Assembly (NCBI RefSeq): GCF_013391415.1
Contig: NZ_JACAXB010000020.1
Location: forward strand, 159,271-223,270
Direction: 5' to 3'
DNA length: 64,000 nucleotides
From: Aquitalea sp. LB_tupeE
GTDB lineage: Bacteria; Pseudomonadota; Gammaproteobacteria; Burkholderiales; Chromobacteriaceae
Of the stretch, positions 8,719 to 18,042 are shown piece after piece. The notes beneath the pieces were generated by a model. That model was not told where the DNA came from and did no database searches. It saw nothing but the letters and a program-made list of their open reading frames with translations. A program made the translations under genes and the position numbers. Numbering within the stretch: the first letter of the stretch is position 1; each line of letters starts with the position of its first letter.

Positions 8719-9474
8719 ATGTGGTATTGCTGTGTGCGTTTAGGCCAGATCCTGCTGTTTTATCTGATGCTGTGCTGGCTGGGGTTCATGCTGTTATTGG
8801 GCAATCTGGCGGTGCTGCCATTGCTGCTGGCGCCGCGCGCCTGGCGTGAACCACTGGTGCAACGCGCCATCAGCCTGATTTGCCGCTGTTTTCTGGCCGG
8901 TGCCGAGGCCAGCGGGCTGATGCAGCTGGATTTGCGCGCGCTGGATCGACTGGGCGGCTGTCGGCGTACCGTGCTGATTGCCAATCATCCCAGCATGATC
9001 GACGCATTTCTCGTCTTTTCCCGCCTTCCGCATGTAGTGTGCCTGATGAAAGCCAGCATCAGCTCCAATCTGTTTCTGGGGGCGGGGGCTTATCTGGCCG
9101 GTTTTATTTCCAACCGTAACCCTGAGTTGATGTTTCGCGCCGCCATTCATGCCGTGCGCGATGGCAAGGTATTGATGATATTTCCCGAAGGTACGCGTAC
9201 CACGCGCCAGCCGGTGAATGAGATGGGTGAGGCAGTTGCGCTGATTGCCAAAAGAGCACAAGCACCATTGCAAACCATTCTGATTAGCACTAATTCGCCT
9301 TATTTGAGCAAAGGCTGGAAAATATGGCGACCTCCGGAGTTTCCCTTGATATATCGGGCAATTCCGGGAGAGCAATTTGAAGCGTCTGCCTGTCGGGATG
9401 AAATGACACAGCGTATTCAGCAGTATTACCAGCGCACGCTAACGCGCTCGATTGACCCGGAACTGCATTTGTAA
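8719..9474 (+). CDS. lysophospholipid acyltransferase family protein (PlsC-like)
   Basis: 251 residues. An N-terminal hydrophobic region (residues ~10-45) anchors it to the inner membrane. The acyltransferase motifs are NHPSMID (the HX4D catalytic dyad) and FPEGTRT (phosphate and substrate binding). In aryl polyene clusters such enzymes are thought to attach the polyene, or another fatty acid, to the lipid head group. It starts the plus-strand run acyltransferase, glycosyltransferase, methyltransferase. A GAAGTGGA stretch just before the ATG may act as ribosome-binding site. The exact acceptor is unknown. Confidence 0.85.
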   Translation: MWYCCVRLGQILLFYLMLCWLGFMLLLGNLAVLPLLLAPRAWREPLVQRAISLICRCFLAGAEASGLMQLDLRALDRLGGCRRTVLIANHPSMIDAFLVFSRLPHVVCLMKASISSNLFLGAGAYLAGFISNRNPELMFRAAIHAVRDGKVLMIFPEGTRTTRQPVNEMGEAVALIAKRAQAPLQTILISTNSPYLSKGWKIWRPPEFPLIYRAIPGEQFEASACRDEMTQRIQQYYQRTLTRSIDPELHL

Positions 9475-9587
9475 ATCAGTTACCGGCTCACCACGCGGGA
9501 TTGACCATGCCGACTGTCATCGGCTAATGTCCTTTCCCGTTTCTACATCATTACCGTATTCCGGTGTCCAATCATTTTCTGCCTGCC

Positions 9588-10352
9588 ATGCCTACACCTT
9601 CTTCCACGCATGTGGTTCTGATTCCCAGTTATAACCCCGGCCCCAAGGTGTATGACACGGTGCGCGCGGCCCGTCAGCAATGGTCGCCGGTGTGGGTGAT
9701 TGTGGATGGCAGCGACGATGGCTCGGCCGAAGGCTTGCAGCGCATGGCGGCCGGGGATGACGGCCTGCAGGTATTCGTGCTGCCGCAAAACAGTGGCAAG
9801 GGAGCCGCCGTGCTGCATGGTCTGGAGCAGGCCAGCCGGCAGGGGTTCACTCATGTATTGTGCATGGATTCGGACGGCCAGCACCCGGTTGAGCAGATTC
9901 CGCTGTTCATGGCCACCTCGCAGCAACAGCCGCAAGCCATGGTATTGGGCCTGCCGGTATTCGATGCCAGTGCGCCCAGCCTGCGGGTGAAGGGACGCAA
10001 GATTTCCAACTGGTGGGCCAATCTGGAAACCCTGTGGATGGGGATAGGCGATTCCCTGTTCGGTTTTCGTGTATACCCGGTGGCGCCCTTGCAGCGCATC
10101 ATGCAGCGCCAGCGCTGGATGCGCCGTTTCGACTTCGACCCGGAAGCCGTGGTGCGCCTGTGCTGGGCCGGGGTGCCGCCGCTTAATCTGCCATCACCGG
10201 TCAAATACTTTCAGGCGGATGAAGGCGGGGTGTCGCACTTCAATTACTGGCGCGATAACCGCCTGCTGACCTGGATGCACATCCGCCTGATGTTCGGTTT
10301 TGCATTGCGTCTGCCGTTGTTGCTGTACCGGCGTGCCGTGCAGCCGCGTTAA
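9588..10352 (+). CDS. family 2 glycosyltransferase
   Basis: About 254 residues. The GT-A fold begins VVLIPSYNPG, with DGSDDGS for the nucleotide sugar and a DXD-type motif in MDSDGQHP. I take the ATG at 9588; an upstream in-frame GTG at 9564 is also possible and neither has a clear ribosome-binding site. Family 2 glycosyltransferases occur next to acyltransferases in aryl polyene clusters, where they are proposed to add the sugar that links the polyene to a lipid anchor. No C-terminal transmembrane segment is obvious, so it is probably cytoplasmic or peripheral. Confidence 0.84.
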   Translation: MPTPSSTHVVLIPSYNPGPKVYDTVRAARQQWSPVWVIVDGSDDGSAEGLQRMAAGDDGLQVFVLPQNSGKGAAVLHGLEQASRQGFTHVLCMDSDGQHPVEQIPLFMATSQQQPQAMVLGLPVFDASAPSLRVKGRKISNWWANLETLWMGIGDSLFGFRVYPVAPLQRIMQRQRWMRRFDFDPEAVVRLCWAGVPPLNLPSPVKYFQADEGGVSHFNYWRDNRLLTWMHIRLMFGFALRLPLLLYRRAVQPR

Positions 10353-10384
10353 CGGCATCTGACTTCTGAAAGCTTGCTGATCTC

Positions 10385-11275
10385 ATGTCTGCCCCCGCCA
10401 TGCTTGTCCATCTGCTATTGGAGCAGCTGGCACGCCATCCGCTACCGCGTATTCCGGAGACTGCGGCGGTGATGGAAGACCCGCTGCAAGTGGCGGCCTT
10501 TGCCGACAGCGGCAAGGATCAGGGCATTCTCAACTATATCTACCTGTTTCACAGCTTGATGTCGGCGGCACTGATTGCGCCGGGCGATGTGGTGCTGGAC
10601 CTGGCCTGTGGCCCGGCCAACCAGCTGTTACGCCATGCCCGCCTGCATCCGGATGCGCATTTCATCGGCATGGATGCCTCGGCCCGCATGCTGGAGCTGG
10701 CAGAGCAGAATCTGCGCGAGGCCGGTGTGCACAATGTCAGCCTGCAACAGGGCGACATGACCCGGCTGGATGGCATGGCTGCCGCCGGCACCGACGTGGT
10801 GACCTGCACCATGTCGCTGCACCATCTGGCAGACAGCACGGCCTTGCAGCACTGCACGCAGCAGATTGCCCGCATTCTGCGTCCGCAGGGCGGGGTGTAT
10901 CTGGCTGATTTTGGCCGCCTCAAGCGCCGTGCCACGCAGCGCTTCTTTGCTTACGACCGCATGGATTTGCAGTCGCCTGCTTTCACGGCTGATTTTCTGA
11001 ATTCCCTGCAAGCCGCGTTCAGCCTGACGGAATTGCAGCAGGCAGCTGCCGTGCTGGCCAGCGCCCCGGCCTGTTACTACACGGCATTGGCCCCCTTCAT
11101 GGTGGTGCTGCGTAGCACGCCGCGCCGGGCGATCGACCCCGGCCTGCAGCAGCGTGCACAGGCTGCGTATCAGCAACTTATACCTGGCGAGCAGCGGGAT
11201 CTCTGCAACCTGCTGCGCTGGTTCCGTCCGGGTGGCCTGCGGTTGCCGGACGGTCTGATGCTTACAGGCGGGTGA
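10385..11275 (+). CDS. class I SAM-dependent methyltransferase
   Basis: 296 residues. The SAM-binding motif I is VLDLACGPANQ (about residue 60), followed by GMDASARML (motif II) and CTMSLHHLAD, a typical class I Rossmann methyltransferase. It is 32 bases after the glycosyltransferase and is probably in the same transcript. In aryl polyene pathways a methyltransferase modifies the aromatic head; the same role here is inference. The last 14 bases overlap the converging nitroreductase gene, so the two transcripts are antisense at their ends. Confidence 0.8.
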   Translation: MSAPAMLVHLLLEQLARHPLPRIPETAAVMEDPLQVAAFADSGKDQGILNYIYLFHSLMSAALIAPGDVVLDLACGPANQLLRHARLHPDAHFIGMDASARMLELAEQNLREAGVHNVSLQQGDMTRLDGMAAAGTDVVTCTMSLHHLADSTALQHCTQQIARILRPQGGVYLADFGRLKRRATQRFFAYDRMDLQSPAFTADFLNSLQAAFSLTELQQAAAVLASAPACYYTALAPFMVVLRSTPRRAIDPGLQQRAQAAYQQLIPGEQRDLCNLLRWFRPGGLRLPDGLMLTGG

Positions 11276-11915
11276 TGACGCTGTCGGCCGGCAGGCGCGA
11301 CTTGGGCAGGGTGGCGTTGAAGTCGCTGTCGCTGCGATAGCCCAGTGCCACGATGACTGCGCTGGTGAACCCCTTGGCGCGCAAGCCCAGTTCTTCATCC
11401 AGCACTTTCTGGTCGAAACCTTCGATCGGGCAGGCATCAATCTGCATGGCGGCCGCGCCCAGCAACAGGGTGCCTACTGCCAGGTAAACCTGTTTTTCCA
11501 TCCAGTGGTGGGCATCGCGCAGCTCGAAGCGGTGCATGTTGACGAAGTGCGAACGGCCACGGTGCTGGCCGGCACGCGCGTCGGCATTGGCAAAACGGCC
11601 ATCGGCCTCTTCCTGGTTCAGCAAGCCTTCCAGATAGGTCTCATCAATGCTGGCACGGCTGCAGAACACCACCACGTGGGAGGCATTCAACACCTTGGCT
11701 TCGTTGAAAGCATAAGCACCGCTGGTGGCCTTGGCCACGCGTGCCTTGCCTTCGGTGCTGCCGGCAATGAAGAAATGCCAGGGCTGGGAGTTGGTGGACG
11801 ACGGGCTGAAGCGCAGCAGGGTTTCGATCTGTGCGACTTGTTCGGCACTCAGCTGACGGCTGGGGTCGAAAGCCTTGGTGGTGTAGCGGGTCTGGACCAG
11901 GTCGGCAATGTTCAT
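11262..11915 (-). CDS. nfsB: oxygen-insensitive NAD(P)H nitroreductase (NfsB-like)
   Basis: 217 residues, the usual length of the NfsB/NfnB family. It opens MNIADLVQTRYTTKAFD, with FMN-contacting RYTTKAF and SPSSTNSQPWHF typical of the family; LGYRSDSDFN closes the domain. These flavoproteins reduce nitroaromatics and quinones by two-electron steps with NAD(P)H. GAGGAATCC lies before the ATG at 11915. It is transcribed alone, opposite to the methyltransferase. The family call is strong; the physiological substrate is unknown. Confidence 0.88.
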   Translation of the reverse strand: MNIADLVQTRYTTKAFDPSRQLSAEQVAQIETLLRFSPSSTNSQPWHFFIAGSTEGKARVAKATSGAYAFNEAKVLNASHVVVFCSRASIDETYLEGLLNQEEADGRFANADARAGQHRGRSHFVNMHRFELRDAHHWMEKQVYLAVGTLLLGAAAMQIDACPIEGFDQKVLDEELGLRAKGFTSAVIVALGYRSDSDFNATLPKSRLPADSVITRL

Positions 11916-12087
11916 GCTGGATTCCTCGGTGTGGGTTCAACAGCAGCCATTATTGCCAAAGCGCACCCGGCAATGAAGCCGCGCTGGCGGGAAGCAGTTT
12001 ATGTTTTTTTTTGAAAATGAAACCGCTTTTGCCGCGATTACCGGTGTCAGGACGCAGATTCAGCCGGCAGATTCTCCCGCCCCGACT

Positions 12088-15000
12088 TCAGCTTTCCAGC
12101 AGCATTTGCGTCACCAGCCAGTCGGTCAGCTGCTGGCTGGCTGCGGCATCGTGTTGTGCCGCATGACAGGCGGCATGCCAGGCCAGTGCTTGTGCATCCG
12201 GTTGCAGCTGGCGTAGCAGGAAGTGCTGCAATGGGCAGTCCTGCACTGCGCGTTTGCCATGCGTGTGGGAAGGCTGGGTATACAACCAGTGCTGTGCCAG
12301 GGCTCCCAGATAGGTGGTGATGTCCCCGCTGTCGCTGGGTAGCCGGAAGTGACGCTGCCAATGAATGAAGTCGGCTTGCGACATGGGCCGGGCCAGGCTG
12401 TAGCCCTGCCCGATGCTGGCACCCAGAATACGCGAGGCCTCTTGCATGCCACGGTCTTCCAGGCCTTCCACCACGACTTGCCGGTCCAGGTCCTGCCCCA
12501 GTTGCAAGATGGCGCGCATCAGGGCCAGGCTGGTCAATGGTGTCTTGCGCAGGTTCAGCGTCAGGCTCTGGTCGATCTTGATGGTGTCAAACGGCAGGGT
12601 GCTCAGGCGTTGCAGGCTGCTGTAGCCCGAACCCAGGTCATCCATGGCCAGCTTGATGCCGGTCTGGCGCAGCCGCTCAATGGCACGGTCTTGTGCCAGC
12701 GGTGCGATATCACCGGTTTCCAGCAGCTCCAGACTGAGCCGGTGCGGGGCAATGTGGTGCCGGCGCAGTGCTTCGGCCACCCAGTGCGGGCAGTCTTCGT
12801 CTTGCAAGGTGCTGGGGGCGATATTCAGCGAGATGCCAATCTGCATGCCTTGCCGGTCCAGTTCGGAGAGTTGCACCAGTGCCTTGTCCAACCCCAGCCG
12901 GAACAGATGATCGAGGTCGGCATCACCCAGCAGTGGCAGGAAGACACCGGGGCTGACCACCTGGCCGTCTTCCTTGATCAGCCGGGCCAGTGCTTCCACT
13001 TTCAGCACTTTGCCGCTGTTGAGCTCGACCAGAGGTTGCAGATACATGGTGAGGCCACCGGCAAACAGCCGCTCGCGCAGCGCCACGGCCAGATTCTGCC
13101 GGATGGCGGCCGCAGGTTTGGTGCAGGCAGCCAGAATCAGCTCCCAGCGGTGCTGCAAGCCCTGGGCAAATTGCAGCATGCTGGCGGATTCAAACTGGTT
13201 AGGGTAAGCACCGAACAAGCTGATGACCGCCACGGTCAGCCCTTCGGCATTGCGCACCGGAATGCTCATGGTGGAACGTATTTGTACTGCGCTGGCCTGC
13301 TGGTGCCACAGGGTATAGCGCTTGTCCTTGCCGTAGGAGGCCGATGTGCAAATGCGCCCGCTGCGCCAGGCGACTGCGGTCAGGCCCTGGCCACGCTCGG
13401 AGTTGGGGTCAACCACGGCCTCCGAGCCCGGCATTTGCAGGCGGCCAGCCACCAGTTCGCCCAGCGGGCCACTGCTGTTTTCCGGTACGAACACGCCATT
13501 GGACATCAGCCGCATCAGCAGTACGGCCTGCATGCCGGGCAAGCTGCCCAGCTGTTCCAGCTCACTGTTTACCGCATCGGCCCACAAGCTGCCCTGATGG
13601 GGCATGGGCAGCGCGATGCTGTCCAGATAGCGGGCATGCACCAGGGCCGAGGCTTCCAGCTGGGCATGCAATTGGTCTTGCAGGCGGCGGTCGATGATTT
13701 CCAGCAGGCGATAGCGCTGGCGGATGGGCAGCAGGGTCTGGTTCAACTGCTCGCTGAAGGTGCGGCGAAACAGCTCCACACTTTGCACCAGCATGATGGG
13801 GGTGACACCGACCAGGCTATGGGTATGGCCCAGACGGCGGCTGTCCTGGCCGATTTTCTCGGCGGTATTGTCCGGTGACAGTATTTCAAGCATGAAATTG
13901 CGATGCGCAGCTTCCAGGCCTTGCAGTTCTTCCGGGCCCAGGCTGGAAAGCACGCTCTGAATGGCGGTATTGCTGTTGCTTTGTGCATAAAACTGCTGCA
14001 CATAGTGGTCGGCAGCGGTGTGAATGAGGCGGACGGATTTGCGCAGCAACTGGGCGGCTTCGCTGCCATACACTTCAAAATGGCTGCTTTCTTCCGGCGC
14101 GTAGCCGTTTTCTTCTCCCACCATATGCCACCAGCGCGGCCGGGTGGATTTGTGCTGCTTGGCCTGATACATGGCGGCATCGGCCTGCCGCATCAGCGCA
14201 TCCGGCTCGATGCCGTCGTGCGGAAACAAGGACAGGCCCACGGTCATGCCGACCTCAGCCTCGATGTGCTTGCCCAGCAGGAAGGGCGATTCCACTGCGC
14301 GATGCAGTCGTTGCAGCGCGGCTTCCAGCTGGGTGAGGGTGCCTTCTTCCGGCAGGTCTTCCATCACGATCACGAATTCGTCCCCGCCCAGGCGGGCGAC
14401 AAAGTCGGTCTTGCGCAGCAGGCCTTGCAGGCGGCGGGCCAGTTCCTGCAGCAGATAGTCACCAGCCTGATGCCCCCAGGTGTCGTTGACCGGTTTGAAG
14501 TCGTCCAGGTCAATCATGCACACCGCCACCAGCTTGTCATGACGCTGGGCGCGGGCCAAGGCGGCCGCCAGGTGATGGGTCAGCGAGAAGCGGTTGGGCA
14601 GGCCGGTCAGCCAGTCGTGGTTGGCCGCGTTGACAATCAGCGCTTCGCTGCTCTTGCGTTCGGTAATGTCCTGGTTGGTGCCAATGGCGCGCAGTGCCAC
14701 GCCCGCGTCGCTACGGGCAACCACTTTGCCGGTGCAACGGATCCAGGTCCAGCCATGCTGGGCATTGCGCACACGGAATTCCTGCTGGAAGCGGCTGTTC
14801 TGCCCCTTGAGCACTTCCATCGAGGCGCGATAAATGCGCGGGTAGTCATCCGGGTGCACGGCTTCCAGCATGCTGGTGGCGCGCATGGTTTGCGCCGTGG
14901 CCGGGTAGCCCAGCATGCGGCCCCAGCGGGCATCGACGCTGGCGGTATCCTGCAGGATATCCATGTCCCACAGCGACAGTTGCGAGGCGTCCAGTGCCAG

Positions 15001-15402
15001 TGACAGTTGTTCGTTGGCTTGTTGCAAGGCCAGTTCGGTGGCTTTGCGGTCGGCAATATCGGTATAGGTCAGCACATAACCTTCAGCCTGACCCTCTGCA
15101 TTGCACAGCGCACTGCAATGCAGCATCACCGTGAGGGTGCTGCCATCTTGCCGCATGCGTCGCACTTCGCCCTGAAAGGGTTGGGCGTACAGCTGCTGAC
15201 AATCCCCTGCGCGATCTCCCACACCATCGCTGGCATCCGGCGGGATGATCAGGTCGATGCTCTGTCCCTGCACGGTCTGCAAGTCATAGCCAAACAGGGT
15301 GCAAAATGCCGGATTGACATAGCGGATGCTGCGGTTGGCATCCAGAATGGCAAAAGCCTGTGAGGTTTGTTGCAGTGCTTGCTGGAGTGTGAGTTCGTTC
15401 AT
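12088..15402 (-). CDS. PAS-PAS-GGDEF-globin-like-GAF-EAL c-di-GMP enzyme
   Basis: 1104 residues with no membrane segment. Domains in order: PAS (about 1-117), PAS/PAC (130-250), GGDEF (255-420, motif GGDEF at 339-343), an all-helical block (440-590), GAF (610-760), EAL (775-1015, EAL at 803-805) and an ~85-residue tail. The helical block contains RRLGHTHSLVGV (521-532), which resembles the proximal-histidine helix of globin-coupled sensors such as DosC, with His526 or His528 as candidate heme ligand. EAL residues are kept: ELLE, DDLGSGYSS, KIDQS and VVVEGLED. Both making and breaking of c-di-GMP therefore look possible, with oxygen or redox control inferred from the globin-like part. Confidence 0.85.
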   Translation of the reverse strand: MNELTLQQALQQTSQAFAILDANRSIRYVNPAFCTLFGYDLQTVQGQSIDLIIPPDASDGVGDRAGDCQQLYAQPFQGEVRRMRQDGSTLTVMLHCSALCNAEGQAEGYVLTYTDIADRKATELALQQANEQLSLALDASQLSLWDMDILQDTASVDARWGRMLGYPATAQTMRATSMLEAVHPDDYPRIYRASMEVLKGQNSRFQQEFRVRNAQHGWTWIRCTGKVVARSDAGVALRAIGTNQDITERKSSEALIVNAANHDWLTGLPNRFSLTHHLAAALARAQRHDKLVAVCMIDLDDFKPVNDTWGHQAGDYLLQELARRLQGLLRKTDFVARLGGDEFVIVMEDLPEEGTLTQLEAALQRLHRAVESPFLLGKHIEAEVGMTVGLSLFPHDGIEPDALMRQADAAMYQAKQHKSTRPRWWHMVGEENGYAPEESSHFEVYGSEAAQLLRKSVRLIHTAADHYVQQFYAQSNSNTAIQSVLSSLGPEELQGLEAAHRNFMLEILSPDNTAEKIGQDSRRLGHTHSLVGVTPIMLVQSVELFRRTFSEQLNQTLLPIRQRYRLLEIIDRRLQDQLHAQLEASALVHARYLDSIALPMPHQGSLWADAVNSELEQLGSLPGMQAVLLMRLMSNGVFVPENSSGPLGELVAGRLQMPGSEAVVDPNSERGQGLTAVAWRSGRICTSASYGKDKRYTLWHQQASAVQIRSTMSIPVRNAEGLTVAVISLFGAYPNQFESASMLQFAQGLQHRWELILAACTKPAAAIRQNLAVALRERLFAGGLTMYLQPLVELNSGKVLKVEALARLIKEDGQVVSPGVFLPLLGDADLDHLFRLGLDKALVQLSELDRQGMQIGISLNIAPSTLQDEDCPHWVAEALRRHHIAPHRLSLELLETGDIAPLAQDRAIERLRQTGIKLAMDDLGSGYSSLQRLSTLPFDTIKIDQSLTLNLRKTPLTSLALMRAILQLGQDLDRQVVVEGLEDRGMQEASRILGASIGQGYSLARPMSQADFIHWQRHFRLPSDSGDITTYLGALAQHWLYTQPSHTHGKRAVQDCPLQHFLLRQLQPDAQALAWHAACHAAQHDAAASQQLTDWLVTQMLLES

Positions 15403-15446
15403 GGTCGGGTCCGACAGTCGGCGGCAAGAGGCCGCAGGCTGGATGA

Positions 15447-16700
<1,254 letters not shown>

Positions 16701-16731
16701 TCCAGCCGGTATGGCTTTGCCAGCGACGTTT

Positions 16732-16758
16732 CAACAGCCCCGCCCAGCGGGGCTGTTG
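16732..16758. terminator. hairpin between converging genes
   Basis: A perfect 12-base inverted repeat (CAACAGCCCCGC / GCGGGGCTGTTG) around a three-base loop lies between the adenine deaminase and the converging nitronate monooxygenase gene. There is no long T tract on either side, so it may be a weak bidirectional terminator or an RNA-end stabilising hairpin. Confidence 0.6.
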
Positions 16759-16783
16759 CATTGTCAAGCCCGCGGCCTGTGGG

Positions 16784-17821
16784 TCAGGCCAGTCCGGTGG
16801 CTAGCGCCTGTGTCAGCTGTGCAGCAGGAATGGCGCGGCAGCCACTGGCATTCTGCCCGCACCACAGCGGGGTGAAGTCGTCCCGCCCCTGCGCTTCGGC
16901 TGCCGCACGCAAGGGGGCGATGCGGGCAGTGGCCAGCGGGAAGTCCGGTACGCAGGCCGGGCGCGGGCCCAGCTCCTGCATCACCCGGTTAACGATGCCG
17001 CGTGCCGGTCTGCCGGTAAACAGGGTAGTGAGGGCGGTGTGCTCGGTTCGCGGGCTGGCCAGCGCCGCGCGGTGCAAAGGCGTGGTATCGGCTTCATCGC
17101 ACAGCAGATACGCCGTGCCCACCTGTACGCCGGCAGCGCCCAGCCGCATGGCGGCGGCCACGCCATGGGCATCGGCAATGCCACCAGCGGCAATCACCGG
17201 CACATCCACCGCTGCGACAATCTGTGGTAACAGGGCAAGACTGCCCAGCTGCTTGTCCAGATCCATGTCGAGAAACATGCCGCGATGCCCGCCTGCTTCC
17301 AGCCCCTGGGCAATGATGGCATCAGCGCCGTGCGCCGCCAGCCAGCGTGCCTCAGCCACCGTGGTGGCCGAAGACAGCACCTTGCAGCCTGCAGCCTTGA
17401 CCTGCGCCAGCAAGGACGCGGCGGGCAGGCCAAAGTGAAAACTCACCACTGCCGGGCGGTAGCGGCTGACGATATCCGCCATCTCCTGGTTGAAGGGGGT
17501 GCGGCCAGGGCCGCTGCCGGGGGGCGGTGTGATGCCCATTTCCTGGTAGTAGGGTGTCAGCGCGGCCTGCCAGTCAGCCTGTTGCTGCGGGTCTGCACCG
17601 GGCGGCTGATGACAAAAGAAATTGAGATTGTAGGGGCGCCCGTCCAGCGTACGCATGGCTTCCAGTTCCTGCTGCAAGGCACTGGCCGAGAGCATGGCGG
17701 CGGGAAGAGAGCCCAAGGCGCCGGCCTGGCAAACCGCCAGCGCCAGGCGGCTGCCCTGTACGCCCGCCATCGGGGCTTGAATCAGAGAGTGGGAAATGTT
17801 CAGCCATTGCGACAGGTGCAT
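16784..17821 (-). CDS. nitronate monooxygenase (2-nitropropane dioxygenase family)
   Basis: 345 residues of a TIM-barrel FMN enzyme. Visible family features are LIQAPMAGVQGS at the N-terminus, QGLEAGGHRG in the middle, AGGIADAHGVAAA and LGAAGVQVGTAYLLC for FMN phosphate binding. These enzymes oxidise nitronates such as propionate-3-nitronate, detoxifying them. The ATG at 17821 has GGGAG eight bases upstream, so the longer frame to 17848 is rejected. It diverges from the GGDEF-EAL gene at 18043 over a 221-base gap. Confidence 0.87.
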   Translation of the reverse strand: MHLSQWLNISHSLIQAPMAGVQGSRLALAVCQAGALGSLPAAMLSASALQQELEAMRTLDGRPYNLNFFCHQPPGADPQQQADWQAALTPYYQEMGITPPPGSGPGRTPFNQEMADIVSRYRPAVVSFHFGLPAASLLAQVKAAGCKVLSSATTVAEARWLAAHGADAIIAQGLEAGGHRGMFLDMDLDKQLGSLALLPQIVAAVDVPVIAAGGIADAHGVAAAMRLGAAGVQVGTAYLLCDEADTTPLHRAALASPRTEHTALTTLFTGRPARGIVNRVMQELGPRPACVPDFPLATARIAPLRAAAEAQGRDDFTPLWCGQNASGCRAIPAAQLTQALATGLA

Positions 17822-18042
17822 GTGTGCTCCCGATTTGCTAAAAGCCATCAGCTTAAGCTAATTGTCCTAGCTATTGGCAAGCACTGTGCAATTTGTAGCA
17901 TGCGTGCTACCTGGGGGCTGTTTCTGTTGCAAATGGCTTTGCTTCTCCTGTCATTCTGGAGGATTTGCGCCATAATCCAGACAAAATGCCCGCCCATGCT
18001 GCCTGCAGGGCCATACAGAAGATAACAAAGGGCTGCCCTGCC

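Noticed and set aside
8526..8849. 107-residue ORF overlapping the start of the acyltransferase gene
   Set aside because: The acyltransferase frame has full motifs; this ORF has none and crosses the promoter region.
17965..18042. Earlier TTG and ATG starts for the GAF-PAS-GGDEF-EAL protein
   Set aside because: The GGAGG lies only one base from the TTG; the added residues are not a signal sequence and the ATG at 18043 fits the membrane anchor.
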